Origin: Aeromonas molluscorum 848 | GTDB taxonomy: Bacteria > Pseudomonadota > Gammaproteobacteria > Enterobacterales > Aeromonadaceae | DNA: 46,339 nucleotides | NCBI RefSeq assembly: GCF_000388115.1 | Contig: NZ_AQGQ01000009.1 | Span: 1-46,339 of the forward strand | Reading direction: 5' to 3' | Shown here: positions 17,618 to 27,395 of the stretch, one piece after another | Position numbering within the stretch: position 1 is the stretch's first letter | Layout of the letters: every line of letters starts with the position of its first letter | Program-made: the position numbers and the translations under genes | Notes under the pieces: generated by a model | What the model was told of the DNA's origin: nothing | The model's database searches: none | Seen by the model: the letters and a program-made list of their open reading frames with translations, nothing else

Positions 17618-17854
17618 GTGCCTGACTCCTTGGGAAAAGTGAGCCATTTTGGCAGGTTCATCCGCCGGCGCCAAGGCGAGCTATCAGATTGTGGGGACAA
17701 AGGGAGATAGCCTGGCCACCAGAGACGGCATCATGGGATCCATGGGTCGCCAGCAAGGTGTCGAATGGATGTGGTTATCGGCGATTGCCACCGCCATCGG
17801 TCAGCATGGGTGTTGCTTGGTTGCATCGACGCGAACGCATCAGGCGGGCTGACC
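17618..17854. other. Intergenic region upstream of ampG
   Basis: About 235 bases with no supportable gene; it must hold the ampG promoter, which I could not pick out. Confidence 0.4.
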
Positions 17855-18184
17855 TCAGGGGCGGGTGCCTATGCAGCCAAGGGGCGCCGGACCCTCTCCC
17901 ATCAGGCAGGCGGCGCAATCGCGCAGCTGGTGACGCAAGGCCGGATCCTCGGCCAGTTCATCCTGACTCCAGAGGTGCAGGCTGTGCAGCAGGTGCCAGA
18001 ACACGCTCTCTTGCGGGCTACTGGCCTGCTTGTCGGCTGCATCTTGACACACCGCCTGCCATTGGCCGAGCAGTTGCCAGCTCATATCCTGCAGGGCGTC
18101 ATAGTCGATCTGTTGTGCCAGAAACTGTCGAACAGTCCAGGCCAAGGGGGCCCTGTGCTGGGCCAGGTAGTCATCACAAGTCAC
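17855..18184 (-). CDS. Uncharacterised small cytoplasmic protein
   Basis: A 109-residue protein that I do not recognise. The GTG at 18184 is preferred because GGAG lies six bases upstream; a TTG four codons earlier overlaps that site. The product starts MTCDDYLAQHRAPLAWTVRQ and is rich in Gln, Leu, Trp and acidic residues, with no signal peptide or membrane segment. It looks mostly alpha-helical. Four Cys are spread along it (in VTCDD, AVCQD, RDCAACL). It lies 118 bases after ppiA on the same strand, behind a weak hairpin, so it may be the last gene of the rlmG-yajG-ppiA run. Confidence 0.65.
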   Translation of the reverse strand: MTCDDYLAQHRAPLAWTVRQFLAQQIDYDALQDMSWQLLGQWQAVCQDAADKQASSPQESVFWHLLHSLHLWSQDELAEDPALRHQLRDCAACLMGEGPAPLGCIGTRP

Positions 18185-18272
18185 AAGATGCTCCAATCCA
18201 TGTTGAGGAGAGTGAGCAGTATAGAAAACGATCCGTGATCCGGAGGGACAAGGGGACTGGATGGGGAAGATA

Positions 18273-18292
18273 CCGGGCCCGAGCGGGCCCGG
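18273..18292 (-). terminator. GC-rich hairpin after ppiA, weak terminator
   Basis: Perfect 8-base arms CCGGGCCC/GGGCCCGG with loop GAGC, ten bases after the ppiA stop. On the minus strand only a poor T-tract (TATCTT) follows, so read-through into the next gene is likely. Confidence 0.45.
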
Positions 18293-18301
18293 CTGTCGGG
18301 T

Positions 18302-18850
18302 TTACTCGGCGAGCAGCGTCACCTTCTTGAGGATGATGGTGCTGGTCGGCACGTCATTGGCGCGCAGGATGGGGCTGTAGCCGGTCTGAACCTGAGCCAG
18401 CTTGTCCAGCACCTCCATGCCCTGAACAACTTGACCAAATACCGTATAACCGGCGCCACCACTGGCATTGAGGTTGTTGTTATCGGCAAGGTTGAAGTAG
18501 AACTGGCGGGTTGCACTGTCCACCGCCTGGGTCCGGGCCATGGCGATGCTGCCACGGGTATTGGGCAGGCCACCCTTGGATTCGTTTACCACGGGGTCAA
18601 AGGTGGGCAACTGCTGGAACTGCTGGTTATAGCCGCCCCCTTGTACCACGAAGCCGGGGATGACCCGGTGGACCAGGCTGCCATCGTAGCTGCCATCAGC
18701 CACGTAGCGCAGGAAATTCTTCACCGTCTGGGGCGCCACTTTCGGAGCCAGCTCCACCACGATATTGCCGTGGTTGGTTTCAAATTTCACCTTGGGGGCC
18801 GCGAAGGCCAGGGGGCAAACCAGCAGGGCCAGCAACATCAGCTTCTTCAT
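18302..18850 (-). CDS. ppiA: Periplasmic peptidyl-prolyl cis-trans isomerase A (cyclophilin)
   Basis: A 182-residue cyclophilin-type proline isomerase assisting folding in the periplasm. The signal peptide MKKLMLLALLVCPLAFA is followed by APKVKFETNHGNIVVEL. Active-site blocks are visible: FLRYVADGSYDGSLVHRVIPGFVVQGG, the Arg/Phe pair in HRVIPGF, and SIAMARTQAVDSATRQFYFN. It follows yajG by 26 bases on the same strand. Confidence 0.95.
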   Translation of the reverse strand: MKKLMLLALLVCPLAFAAPKVKFETNHGNIVVELAPKVAPQTVKNFLRYVADGSYDGSLVHRVIPGFVVQGGGYNQQFQQLPTFDPVVNESKGGLPNTRGSIAMARTQAVDSATRQFYFNLADNNNLNASGGAGYTVFGQVVQGMEVLDKLAQVQTGYSPILRANDVPTSTIILKKVTLLAE

Positions 18851-18876
18851 GAGATTATCCTTAATACATAGAGAGA

Positions 18877-19452
18877 TCAGGCGCTTGGTTGGCCTTTGAG
18901 GTAACCGCGCAGCTGTTCGTCAGCCATGATCTGCTGGATCAGGCTACCAAGTTGCTGGTTCAGGACCAGCTCCAGATCGGCGATGCTGGGCTCACCCGGG
19001 CCTTCCTTGCTGGCGCTGGCGTTGAACACCTTGGTCAGGCGGCTTCCCTGGAAATCGGCCATCACCTGCAGGCTCACCTTGGACTTGGTGACATAGGTGA
19101 ACGTCTTCTCTTCGACATTGACCAAGGCATTATTGACCTGAAGAGTCAGGTTGGTGGTGCCGCTGTTGCCCACCTCCAGCCCCTGACTGCGCAACCCTTC
19201 GCTCAGACGCTCGACCAGCAGGGTATTGAGGGGCTGCTCGCTCTTGATGTAGACGGGGGCCTTCTCTTTTTGCTTGATGGCGAACACATGAGCGGCGGCG
19301 CGTTTGTCTATGCCTTCCATGGTGATGCGATTGCCGGAGTAGTACTGTTGATTCGCCGGGATCACTTGGGGATTGAGCAGCGCCGTCTCGGGCCAGTGAG
19401 TGGCACAGCCGCCGAGCAGCAGGGCGGCGAGCAGCAGAATTGGTGATTTCAT
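18877..19452 (-). CDS. yajG: YajG family lipoprotein
   Basis: A 191-residue envelope lipoprotein. The leader MKSPILLLAALLLGGCATHW has a good lipobox (LGGC), so mature Cys16 is lipidated; Ala at +2 suggests the outer membrane. The body matches the YajG family (conserved in Enterobacteria and Vibrio, next to ampG or bolA), of unknown function, with alternating beta-strand residues and a C-terminal helix (LNQQLGSLIQQIMADEQLRGYL). Spacing to the upstream rlmG stop is 11 bases, so they are co-transcribed. Confidence 0.92.
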   Translation of the reverse strand: MKSPILLLAALLLGGCATHWPETALLNPQVIPANQQYYSGNRITMEGIDKRAAAHVFAIKQKEKAPVYIKSEQPLNTLLVERLSEGLRSQGLEVGNSGTTNLTLQVNNALVNVEEKTFTYVTKSKVSLQVMADFQGSRLTKVFNASASKEGPGEPSIADLELVLNQQLGSLIQQIMADEQLRGYLKGQPSA

Positions 19453-19463
19453 AATGGATTCCT

Positions 19464-20609
19464 CTAGCGTTTAATGGCTTTCAAAATAACGAATTTACTA
19501 TTGGATGCAACGACTTGTGCATTGGCAAACAGTCGCTTGAGCTTGTTGTGATAGTCCAGATGGCGGTTGCCCACTATCCAGAGTTCACCCCCCTTGGGCA
19601 ACACTCTGTGCGCATCCTGGAACATCTGCCAGGCGATATGATCGGTAATCGCCTGAAGCTGGTGGAACGGCGGGTTGCACAAGATGCGGTCAGCATAACC
19701 GGTCGGCAGGCCATCCAGGCAGTTGTTGACCAGAAACTCGGCGCGGGGCAGGGCGGCTGGCAGATTGTGCTCGACGTTGAGCCGTGCCGAGGCTACCGCC
19801 ATGTAGGATTCATCGATGAAGGTCACTTCCACCTCGGTGTCTCGGGCCAGCAGAGCCAGGCCGAGTACGCCATTGCCGCAGCCCAGATCGATCACCTTGC
19901 GGGCACTGTGGATAGGCAAATTGGCCAGCATGAAGCGGGCACCAATATCCAGGCTGGTGCGCGAGAATACGTTGGCATGGTTATGGATTTGCATCTCGCT
20001 CCCCTCCAGCGGCCAGACGGTCGGGAAGGGGTTGGCCAGGGCGGCGCGGTCTGTCCCCGCTGTATCAGCGATGGTGCAATGGATGAGACGAGCTTTCTTC
20101 CAAGCCAGGGAGGTGCGGGTTTCGCCCAGATATTTCTCGAACAACTTGAGGGTCGAGCTGTGGATCTCCTTGGCCTTGCCGGCGGCCAGGATGCGAGTGG
20201 CCGGGGTGACCACCTCACGCAGGGCCAGCAACTGCTGCTCAAGCAGCGCTTGATACTTGGATACCTTGATGATCACCAGGGTCGGAGCCGCTGGCAGTGG
20301 CGCCAGCGAGTCCTGGATGCGGATGGATGCCGGATCCAGTCCGTTGTCGGCCAGATTGGCCAGGGTGCCTTGCTCGCTGACGAAGGAATCGGTCACGCAC
20401 AGGGGCTGATGGCCATGGAGAAAGGCAGCCAAGGCGCCAAAGCTGTCATTCATAATGATGACGGGGCCGCCGCCTTCGGGAGGCTGCTCTGCCAGCTGAT
20501 TGATCAGGTACTCATCGGCGGCATCCCATGCCTGCAGGGGATCCTGCTCCTGGCGCGGATAGCGCTGCAGCATCAGGCGGCAATGGTCTGTCTCGAGGTG
20601 GGTCTGCAT
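19464..20609 (-). CDS. rlmG: 23S rRNA (guanine-1835-N2)-methyltransferase
   Basis: An S-adenosylmethionine-dependent enzyme that methylates G1835 of 23S rRNA. The protein has 381 residues, with two related halves as in the RsmC/RlmG family: a degenerate N-terminal domain and a catalytic C-terminal domain. The latter has VIDLGCGNGVLGLALL (motif I) at about 240-255 and ILCNPPFHQ (NPPF catalytic motif) near 310. It is the first gene of a minus-strand run rlmG-yajG-ppiA and diverges from bolA across a duplicated segment. Confidence 0.94.
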   Translation of the reverse strand: MQTHLETDHCRLMLQRYPRQEQDPLQAWDAADEYLINQLAEQPPEGGGPVIIMNDSFGALAAFLHGHQPLCVTDSFVSEQGTLANLADNGLDPASIRIQDSLAPLPAAPTLVIIKVSKYQALLEQQLLALREVVTPATRILAAGKAKEIHSSTLKLFEKYLGETRTSLAWKKARLIHCTIADTAGTDRAALANPFPTVWPLEGSEMQIHNHANVFSRTSLDIGARFMLANLPIHSARKVIDLGCGNGVLGLALLARDTEVEVTFIDESYMAVASARLNVEHNLPAALPRAEFLVNNCLDGLPTGYADRILCNPPFHQLQAITDHIAWQMFQDAHRVLPKGGELWIVGNRHLDYHNKLKRLFANAQVVASNSKFVILKAIKR

Positions 20610-20651
20610 TGAACGGTCTGTCTCACGGCTGGATAGAATGGCGCTATTCTA

Positions 20652-20708
20652 ACGGTGCTTGGATGATTCACCAATTGTCCCGCCATGCAAGTTCTCCCTG
20701 GGAGTCAA
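20652..20708. repeat. Direct repeat, copy 1, between rlmG and bolA
   Basis: A 57-base unit starting ACGGTGCTTGGATGATT and ending TCTCCCTGGGAGTCAA, repeated 82 bases downstream with five mismatches by hand count. It contains the small inverted repeat CTCCC/GGGAG. Confidence 0.85.
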
Positions 20709-20733
20709 CCTAGGTCGAATGGTACCGTGGTTC

Positions 20734-20790
20734 ACGGTGCCTGGATGATCCAGCAATTGCCTCGCCATGCAAGTTCTCCCTGGGAGTCAA
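20734..20790. repeat. Direct repeat, copy 2, between rlmG and bolA
   Basis: The second copy of the 57-base unit. The flanking GAATGG also recurs with about the same period (20636, 20717 and 20799), so the whole duplication unit is about 82 bases. It ends 45 bases before the bolA start. Confidence 0.85.
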
Positions 20791-20834
20791 AGTCGATAGA
20801 ATGGGGCTTGCCCCATCAGTCATCGGAAGATCTC

Positions 20835-21149
20835 ATGAATACCCAAGATACCATCATCCAACGCCTCTCCGAGGCCCTCAACCCTGGCCATCTCGACGTA
20901 TTCAACGAGAGCCACATGCATCGAACCGAGCCGGGAGCAGAGAGCCATTTCAAGGTGGTCATCGTCAGTCAGGCTTTCGCCGGTCAGCGTCTCATCAGCC
21001 GTCATCGTCAGGTCAATCAACTGTTGGCCGATCTGCTGGCTGGGCCCGTTCATGCGCTGGCACTGCATACCTATACAGAGGAAGAGTGGCAACAAAAGGG
21101 CGTGGCGCCACGAAGCCCGGTCTGTGCCAGCAAGCTTGGTCCTCAATGA
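20835..21149 (+). CDS. bolA: BolA family transcriptional/Fe-S regulator
   Basis: A 104-residue BolA protein, starting MNTQDTIIQRLSEALNPGHL at 20835 just after GGAAGA. BolA proteins affect morphology and stress response and partner with monothiol glutaredoxins in iron-sulphur handling. The conserved NESHMHR and SHFKVVIVSQAF segments are present, followed by the helix RHRQVNQLLADLL and AHALALHTYTEEEW-like C-terminus (here VHALALHTYTEEEW). The invariant His residues in HMH and HTY are there. It diverges from rlmG, as bolA does from yajG in other gammaproteobacteria. Confidence 0.95.
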   Translation: MNTQDTIIQRLSEALNPGHLDVFNESHMHRTEPGAESHFKVVIVSQAFAGQRLISRHRQVNQLLADLLAGPVHALALHTYTEEEWQQKGVAPRSPVCASKLGPQ

Positions 21150-21570
21150 ACGGCAGGGAACAACTGAGAGGCTGTGATGTTCCATTAACAAAGGGATTAC
21201 CCTTTGCCGATTTCATCGGCAACATTTGTCGCCAATCTCATCAATTTTTCTAATCCTGCGGTGAACTTTCCCGAAACTAACCCTTAGTGAGTGCTTCCGT
21301 CCTGGTGTGGTGGAAGTACGTGTTTTGATGGGAGTACGGCAAGCAAGTGGGCAGGCTAATTTTGTGATAGCGGGTTAATTTTCCCCATTTGACGTGGCAG
21401 TCAGCAGTCTGAAAGTGGTAAACTCAAGCGCTTTTGAAACACCCCGCATGTTGCTGATTTGTTGTTTGTTTGTATCTGTTCAGCCATATGCCGAGTGTGT
21501 TCAACAACCCGTCGTGATGTATTTCTCGGCGCTAACCATTCTCTCTCCCGTAACGGTAGTGCAAGTGAGT
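21150..21570. other. Intergenic region holding the nqr operon promoter
   Basis: About 420 bases with no supportable gene. A small hairpin GCCGAT/ATCGGC at 21206-21220 may mark the end of the bolA transcript. The remainder should contain the nqrA promoter and a long leader. TTGACG at 21389 and TAAACT at 21419 are visible but spaced too far apart to pair, so I do not call a promoter. Confidence 0.4.
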
Positions 21571-22914
21571 ATGATTACAATTAAAAGAGGACTGGACATC
21601 CCCGTGCTGGGTGCGCCAGAGCAAGTAATCTACGATGGCCCGGCCATCACCCGTGTTGCTACACTGGGCGAAGAGTTCGTGGGGATGCGACCTACTATGT
21701 TTGTCAAAGTAGGGGATCGCGTCATTAAAGGTCAGGCGCTCTTCGAAGATAAGAAGAATCCTGGCGTTAAATTCACGGCTCCCGCCACCGGCGTAGTTTC
21801 AGAGATCAACCGTGGTGCCAAGCGCATTCTGCAATCAGTGGTCATCGATATCGATGGCTCTGACGAACAGGTGACCTTTGAGCAGTTTGCCAGTGCCGAG
21901 CTTGCCAAGCTCGAGCGCAGCAAGGTGCAAGAGATCCTGGTCGAGTCAGGCCAATGGACTGCATTGCGCACCCGCCCCTTCAGCAAGGTTCCTGCCGTCG
22001 GTTCAGAGCCCCGTGCGATCTTCGTGACCGCCATGGACTCCAACCCGCTGGCAGCCAGCGCTGAGCTCATCATCAAGGAGCAATCCCAGGCCTTTATCGA
22101 CGGTCTGACCGTGCTGAGCCGCCTGACTGATGGCAAGCTTTACGTCTGCAAGGGCGAGGGCAGTTTGCCACAGGCTTCCGTGCCGCAAGTTCAGGAAGAG
22201 GTCTTCGTCGGTCCTCATCCTGCCGGTCTGCCGGGCACCCATATTCACTTCATCGATCCGGTTGGCAGCAACAAGATCCAGTGGCACATCAACTATCAGG
22301 ATGTGATCGCGCTGGGCAAGCTGTTTACCACGGGCCAGATCTGCACCGACAAAGTGATCGCCCTGGCCGGTCCGAATGTGGTCAAGCCACGTCTGTTGCG
22401 CACCCGCATGGGCGCCTGCATCAGCCAGCTGACTCACAACGAGCTGCGTGCGGATGAAAACCGTGTCATCTCCGGTTCCCTGTTAAGCGGTGCCAAGACC
22501 GATGAGGTACATGACTATCTGGGTCGTTACCACAATCAGGTCTGCGTGCTGGCTGAGGGCCGCGAGAAGGAGTTTCTGGGTTGGATTAAACCCAGTGCCG
22601 ACAAGTTCTCCATCACCCGCACCACCCTGTCTCACCTGGTGAAGGGCAAGCTGCTCAATTTCACCACCACGACCAACGGGAGTGATCGTTCCATGGTGCC
22701 GATTGGCAGCTATGAGCGCATCATGCCGCTGGACATCCTGCCGACCCTGCTGCTGCGGGATCTGATCTCTGGCGATACCGACAATGCGCAAGCGCTGGGT
22801 TGCCTGGAGTTGGATGAGGAAGATCTGGCGCTGTGTACCTTTGTCTGCCCCGGCAAGACAGAGTACGGCCCCATCTTGCGTGAGTGCCTGACCAAGATCG
22901 AACTGGAAGGTTAA
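21571..22914 (+). CDS. nqrA: Na+-translocating NADH:quinone reductase subunit A
   Basis: A peripheral subunit of the sodium-pumping respiratory complex. It is the quinone-associated subunit in structural and inhibitor work. The protein has 447 residues, starting [20 protein letters not shown] at 21571; earlier in-frame codons give non-conserved sequence. Conserved segments include [19 protein letters not shown] and the barrel-sandwich-like [20 protein letters not shown]. The C-terminal part ends in [20 protein letters not shown], as in RnfC-related proteins. It is the first gene of an eight-gene operon; the next start is 3 bases after the stop. Confidence 0.98.
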   Translation: MITIKRGLDIPVLGAPEQVIYDGPAITRVATLGEEFVGMRPTMFVKVGDRVIKGQALFEDKKNPGVKFTAPATGVVSEINRGAKRILQSVVIDIDGSDEQVTFEQFASAELAKLERSKVQEILVESGQWTALRTRPFSKVPAVGSEPRAIFVTAMDSNPLAASAELIIKEQSQAFIDGLTVLSRLTDGKLYVCKGEGSLPQASVPQVQEEVFVGPHPAGLPGTHIHFIDPVGSNKIQWHINYQDVIALGKLFTTGQICTDKVIALAGPNVVKPRLLRTRMGACISQLTHNELRADENRVISGSLLSGAKTDEVHDYLGRYHNQVCVLAEGREKEFLGWIKPSADKFSITRTTLSHLVKGKLLNFTTTTNGSDRSMVPIGSYERIMPLDILPTLLLRDLISGDTDNAQALGCLELDEEDLALCTFVCPGKTEYGPILRECLTKIELEG

Positions 22915-22917
22915 GCG

Positions 22918-24147
22918 ATGAGTTTCAAGCAATTTCTTGAAAATATGGAACATCACTTCGAGCCGGGCGGCAAGTACGAGAAGTACTACGCCCTGTACGA
23001 AGCGGCTTTCACCATTTTCTACACTCCGGGTACTGTCACCCGTAATGCCGCCCACGTTCGCGATGCGCTCGACCTGAAGCGCATGATGATCATGGTATGG
23101 CTGGCCGTGTTCCCGGCCATGTTCTGGGGCATGTTCAACATAGGCAACCAGGCGATTGCCGCCATCGCGCACCTCGGCTCTGCCGCCGGTGCCGTTTCCT
23201 GGCAATATGGCCTGGCTACCCTGTTGGGCGCCTCGCTGGATCCGGCGGTGGCTGGTATCGGCAGCAAGATGCTGATCGGTGCGACTCACTTCTTCCCCAT
23301 CTACATTACCGTCTTCATCGTCGGTGGTTTCTGGGAAGTGCTGTTTGCCATGATCCGCAAGCACGAGATCAACGAAGGCTTCTTCGTGACCTCGATCCTG
23401 TTCGCGCTTATCGTGCCGCCTGAGCTGCCATTGTGGCAAGCTGCCCTGGGCATCACCTTCGGTGTGGTCATGGCCAAGGAAGTGTTCGGTGGTACCGGCA
23501 AGAACTTCCTGAACCCGGCACTGGCGGGTCGTGCTTTCCTGTTCTTCGCCTACCCGAGCCAGATCTCTGGCGACGCCGTCTGGGTTGCCGTCGATGGCTA
23601 CTCTGGCGCAACCGCACTGAGCCAGTGGGCTCAAGGTGGCCAGATGTCGCTGATCAATGGCGCTACCGGTCAGGCCATCAGCTGGATGGATGCTTTCCTG
23701 GGTAACCTGCCGGGTTCCATCGGTGAAGTCTCCACCCTGATGATCCTCATCGGAGCAGCCATGATCGTCTACATGCGCATAGCATCCTGGCGCATCATCG
23801 CCGGTGTCATGATCGGTATGGTAGCGACCTCCCTGCTGTTCAACGTCATAGGTTCAAATACCAACCCCATGTTCAGCATGCCGTGGCACTGGCATCTGGT
23901 ACTGGGTGGTTTTGCCTTCGGTATGGCCTTCATGGCAACGGATCCCGTGTCTGCTTCCTTTACCAACAAAGGTAAATGGTGGTACGGCGCCCTGATCGGT
24001 TTCATGGTCGTGCTGATCCGTGTTGTGAACCCCGCCTTCCCGGAAGGCATGATGTTGGCCATTCTGTTTGCGAACCTGTTTGCCCCGCTGTTTGACCATT
24101 TCGTGGCACAGGCGAACATCAAGCGGAGGATCAGTCGTGGCGTTTAA
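22918..24147 (+). CDS. nqrB: Na+-NQR subunit B
   Basis: An integral membrane subunit of 409 residues with about ten helices, carrying a covalently bound FMN and taking part in sodium translocation and quinol formation. The FMN attachment Thr is in [11 protein letters not shown] at residue 232 by my count (T236 in Vibrio cholerae). The N-terminus [20 protein letters not shown] is the amphipathic segment of this family. The stop overlaps the GTG start of nqrC by 11 bases. Confidence 0.98.
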   Translation: MSFKQFLENMEHHFEPGGKYEKYYALYEAAFTIFYTPGTVTRNAAHVRDALDLKRMMIMVWLAVFPAMFWGMFNIGNQAIAAIAHLGSAAGAVSWQYGLATLLGASLDPAVAGIGSKMLIGATHFFPIYITVFIVGGFWEVLFAMIRKHEINEGFFVTSILFALIVPPELPLWQAALGITFGVVMAKEVFGGTGKNFLNPALAGRAFLFFAYPSQISGDAVWVAVDGYSGATALSQWAQGGQMSLINGATGQAISWMDAFLGNLPGSIGEVSTLMILIGAAMIVYMRIASWRIIAGVMIGMVATSLLFNVIGSNTNPMFSMPWHWHLVLGGFAFGMAFMATDPVSASFTNKGKWWYGALIGFMVVLIRVVNPAFPEGMMLAILFANLFAPLFDHFVAQANIKRRISRGV

Positions 24148-24925
24148 TAAAGACTCAACCGTCGGCACCGTCAGCATAGTGGCGGGTCTGTGCCTGGTCT
24201 GCTCCATCGTGGTCTCTGTGGCCGCCGTGGGCCTGCGTCCGGCTCAGCAGCTGAACAAGGCTCTGGACAAGCAGAGCAACATCCTTGCCGTTGCTGGCAT
24301 CGATGTGACCAGCATCGCCAAGAGTGAACTCGGCAAGCTGTATGGCGACAAGATCGAAGCGCGTCTGGTAGATCTCTCTACCGGTCAGTTCGTCGATGGC
24401 GATGCTGATGGCTTCGATTTCAAGATGGCTGCCAAGAATCCGGCCGAGAACCTTCGTCTGGCTGCTGCCGATGATAAGGCCGGGATCCGTCAGATCTCCA
24501 AATTGATGCCGGTCTTCTTCGCCAAAGACAGCGAAGGCAAGGTCGATAACATCATATTGCCGATCTATGGTCAGGGCCTCTGGTCCACCATGTATGCCTT
24601 CGTCGCCGTTGCCGCTGATGGCCAGACCATCAAGGGCATCACCTACTATGACCAGGGCGAAACCCCGGGTCTGGGTGGCGAGGTCGAGAACCCGGCATGG
24701 CGTGAGCTGTTCGTCGGCAAGAAGCTGTTCGGTCAAGATGGTCAGCCTGCACTGCGGGTGATCAAGGGTCATGCACCGGTTGGTTCCGAGCATGAGATCG
24801 ATGGCCTCTCTGGCGCGACGCTGACCAGTAATGGTGTCCAGCACTCGTTCGATTTCTGGATGGGCCCCCAGGGCTTTGGTCCTTTCCTTGCCAAGATCCG
24901 CGCAGGAGAACTCAACAATGGCTGA
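24137..24925 (+). CDS. nqrC: Na+-NQR subunit C
   Basis: A 262-residue subunit with one N-terminal membrane helix (about 11-33) and a periplasmic FMN-binding domain. FMN is linked to Thr228 in the motif SGATLTS ([12 protein letters not shown]). The start is the GTG at 24137, six bases after GGAGGA and inside the end of nqrB, giving the family N-terminus [20 protein letters not shown]. It overlaps nqrD by 8 bases. Confidence 0.97.
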   Translation: MAFNKDSTVGTVSIVAGLCLVCSIVVSVAAVGLRPAQQLNKALDKQSNILAVAGIDVTSIAKSELGKLYGDKIEARLVDLSTGQFVDGDADGFDFKMAAKNPAENLRLAAADDKAGIRQISKLMPVFFAKDSEGKVDNIILPIYGQGLWSTMYAFVAVAADGQTIKGITYYDQGETPGLGGEVENPAWRELFVGKKLFGQDGQPALRVIKGHAPVGSEHEIDGLSGATLTSNGVQHSFDFWMGPQGFGPFLAKIRAGELNNG

Positions 24926-25550
24926 CAATACCGCAATGAAGAAGTTGCTGTTGACGCCAGTGCTCGGCAACAACCCCATCGCCTTGCAGGTGTTGGGTGT
25001 CTGTTCCGCGCTGGCCGTTACCAGCCAGATGAAGACGGCGTTTGTCATGACCCTGGCGGTCATGGCGGTCACCGCCTTCTCTAACCTGTTCATCTCCCTG
25101 ATCCGTAACCAGATCCCGAACAGTGTGCGCATCATCGCCCAGATGGCGATCATCGCGTCCCTGGTTATCGTGGTTGACCAGGTGCTCAAGGCGTATGCCT
25201 ATGAGATCTCCAAGCAACTGTCGGTATTTGTGGGTCTTATCATCACCAACTGTATCGTGATGGGTCGCGCCGAAGCCTTTGCCATGAAGAGTGCCCCGCT
25301 GCCCTCTTTCCTGGATGGTATCGGCAACGGTCTGGGTTATGGCGCCGTGCTGCTGACCGTGGCCACCGTGCGTGAGATCCTGGGATCCGGCACCTGGTTT
25401 GGTATCGAGCTGCTGCCGCTGGTAAACAACGGTGGCTGGTATGTGCCAAACGGTCTGCTGCTGCTGCCGCCGAGTGCATTCTTCATCATTGGTCTGATCA
25501 TTTGGGGCGTACGTACCAAGGATCCCAAGCAGGTGGAGGCGAAGGATTAA
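24918..25550 (+). CDS. nqrD: Na+-NQR subunit D
   Basis: A 210-residue membrane protein with six predicted helices. Together with NqrE it holds an iron centre between the subunits and forms part of the electron and ion path. It starts [20 protein letters not shown] at 24918 inside the end of nqrC. The conserved Cys is in [14 protein letters not shown]. The next start lies three bases after the stop. Confidence 0.97.
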   Translation: MADNTAMKKLLLTPVLGNNPIALQVLGVCSALAVTSQMKTAFVMTLAVMAVTAFSNLFISLIRNQIPNSVRIIAQMAIIASLVIVVDQVLKAYAYEISKQLSVFVGLIITNCIVMGRAEAFAMKSAPLPSFLDGIGNGLGYGAVLLTVATVREILGSGTWFGIELLPLVNNGGWYVPNGLLLLPPSAFFIIGLIIWGVRTKDPKQVEAKD

Positions 25551-25553
25551 GGT

Positions 25554-26150
25554 ATGGAACATTATCTGAGTCTGTTGGTTCGTTCGATTTTCATCGAAAA
25601 CTTGGCCCTCTCCTTCTTCCTGGGGATGTGTACCTTCCTGGCAGTGTCCAAGAAGGTCAAGACCGCCATGGGTCTGGGTATTGCCGTGGTTGTGGTGCAA
25701 ACCATCGCCGTACCGGCTAACAACCTGATCTACAACTTCGTGTTGAAAGATGGTGCCCTGTCCCCTGGTCTGGATCTGAGCTTCCTGAGCTTCATCACCT
25801 TCATCGGTGTGATTGCAGCCCTGGTACAGATCCTGGAGATGGCCCTGGACAAGTATTTCCCTGCGCTCTACAACGCCCTGGGTATCTTCCTGCCGCTGAT
25901 TACCGTGAACTGTGCCATCTTCGGTGGCGTCTCCTTCATGGTGCAGCGTGACTACAACTTCGCGGAGTCTGTGGTCTATGGCGTGGGCTCGGGTGCCGGT
26001 TGGATGCTTGCCATCGTTGCGATGGCGGGGATCCGCGAGAAGATGAAGTACTCCGATGTTCCGGAAGGTCTGCGTGGCCTGGGCATCACCTTCATCACCG
26101 CGGGTCTGATGGCGCTGGGCTTTATGTCCTTCTCTGGTATTTCCTTGTAA
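25554..26150 (+). CDS. nqrE: Na+-NQR subunit E
   Basis: A 198-residue membrane protein homologous to NqrD in inverted topology, about six helices. The conserved Cys is in [14 protein letters not shown] and in [12 protein letters not shown]; such Cys residues of NqrD/NqrE ligate the intramembrane iron. It sits in the standard order, 18 bases before nqrF. Confidence 0.97.
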   Translation: MEHYLSLLVRSIFIENLALSFFLGMCTFLAVSKKVKTAMGLGIAVVVVQTIAVPANNLIYNFVLKDGALSPGLDLSFLSFITFIGVIAALVQILEMALDKYFPALYNALGIFLPLITVNCAIFGGVSFMVQRDYNFAESVVYGVGSGAGWMLAIVAMAGIREKMKYSDVPEGLRGLGITFITAGLMALGFMSFSGISL

Positions 26151-26168
26151 TCGGAAAAGGAATCATAA

Positions 26169-27392
26169 ATGGAAATTATTCTGGGTGTGGTCATGTTTAC
26201 CGTGATCCTGCTGGCTTTGGTGGCAGTCATTCTGTTCGCCAAGTCCAAGCTGGTGACCGCGGGTGACGTGACAATCAGCATCAATGGCGATCCGGCCAAG
26301 GGCGTGACCAGTCCGGCCGGTGGCAAGCTGCTCAGCGTGCTGGCCGGTAGCGGCATCTTCGTCTCCTCCGCTTGCGGCGGCGGTGGCTCCTGTGGTCAGT
26401 GCAAGGTGCGGGTCAAGGCGGGCGGCGGTGACATACTGCCGACTGAACTGGATCACATCAGCAAGGGTGAAGCCCGTCATGGGGAACGTCTGGCCTGTCA
26501 GGTCACTGTGCGTTCCGACATGGAGATCGAACTGCCTGAAGAGATCTTCGGGGTGAAGAAGTGGGACTGTACTGTTATCTCCAACGATAACAAGGCCACC
26601 TTCATCAAGGAGCTCAAGCTGCAGATCCCCGATGGCGAAAGCGTGCCGTTCCGCGCCGGTGGTTATATCCAGATCGAAGCGCCGGCTCACCACGTCAAGT
26701 ACAACACCTTCGATATTCCCGAGGAGTATCGTGGTGACTGGGATCGCTTCAAGATCTTCGAGCTGGAGTCTGTGGTGAAGGAGCCGATCATTCGTGCTTA
26801 CTCCATGGCGAACTATCCGGAAGAGTTTGGCATCATCATGCTGAACGTGCGGATCGCGACCCCACCGCCCAGCAACTGGACTGCGCCTCCCGGCCAGATG
26901 TCCTCCTATATCTTCAGCCTCAAGGCTGGTGACAAGGTGACCATCTCGGGTCCGTTCGGCGAGTTCTTCGCCAAAGACACCGATGCCGAAATGGTGTTTG
27001 TCGGCGGTGGTGCCGGTATGGCGCCGATGCGCTCCCACATTTTCGACCAGCTGCGTCGCCTGAAGACCAATCGCAAGATGACCTTCTGGTATGGTGCTCG
27101 CTCCAAGCGTGAGATGTTCTATGTCGAAGATTTCGACATGCTGGCGGCCGAGAACGATAACTTCGAGTGGCACGTCGCTCTGTCTGATCCGCAACCGGAA
27201 GACAATTGGGATGGCTACACCGGCTTCATCCACAACGTCTTGTTCGAGAACTATCTCAAGAACCACGAGGCGCCGGAAGATTGCGAGTTCTACATGTGTG
27301 GACCTCCCGTCATGAACGCGGCCGTCATCAACATGCTGAAAAACCTCGGCGTTGAAGACGAAAACATCCTCCTGGATGACTTTGGTGGTTAA
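26169..27392 (+). CDS. nqrF: Na+-NQR subunit F, NADH-oxidising
   Basis: The electron-entry subunit, 407 residues. One N-terminal helix (about 2-24) is followed by a 2Fe-2S ferredoxin domain with Cys69, Cys75, Cys78 and Cys110 ([14 protein letters not shown] and RLACQV), then a ferredoxin-reductase-like FAD/NADH module. FAD binding is in RAYSMANYP, and NADH binding is in [15 protein letters not shown] and FYMCGPPVM. Electrons pass from NADH to FAD, the 2Fe-2S cluster and onward to the FMNs of NqrC and NqrB. Confidence 0.98.
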   Translation: MEIILGVVMFTVILLALVAVILFAKSKLVTAGDVTISINGDPAKGVTSPAGGKLLSVLAGSGIFVSSACGGGGSCGQCKVRVKAGGGDILPTELDHISKGEARHGERLACQVTVRSDMEIELPEEIFGVKKWDCTVISNDNKATFIKELKLQIPDGESVPFRAGGYIQIEAPAHHVKYNTFDIPEEYRGDWDRFKIFELESVVKEPIIRAYSMANYPEEFGIIMLNVRIATPPPSNWTAPPGQMSSYIFSLKAGDKVTISGPFGEFFAKDTDAEMVFVGGGAGMAPMRSHIFDQLRRLKTNRKMTFWYGARSKREMFYVEDFDMLAAENDNFEWHVALSDPQPEDNWDGYTGFIHNVLFENYLKNHEAPEDCEFYMCGPPVMNAAVINMLKNLGVEDENILLDDFGG

Positions 27393-27395
27393 TCC

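Noticed and set aside
21394-21570. Longer nqrA start 177 bases upstream
   Set aside because: The added sequence is hydrophobic but unlike NqrA, and the family N-terminus MITIKRGL begins at 21571.
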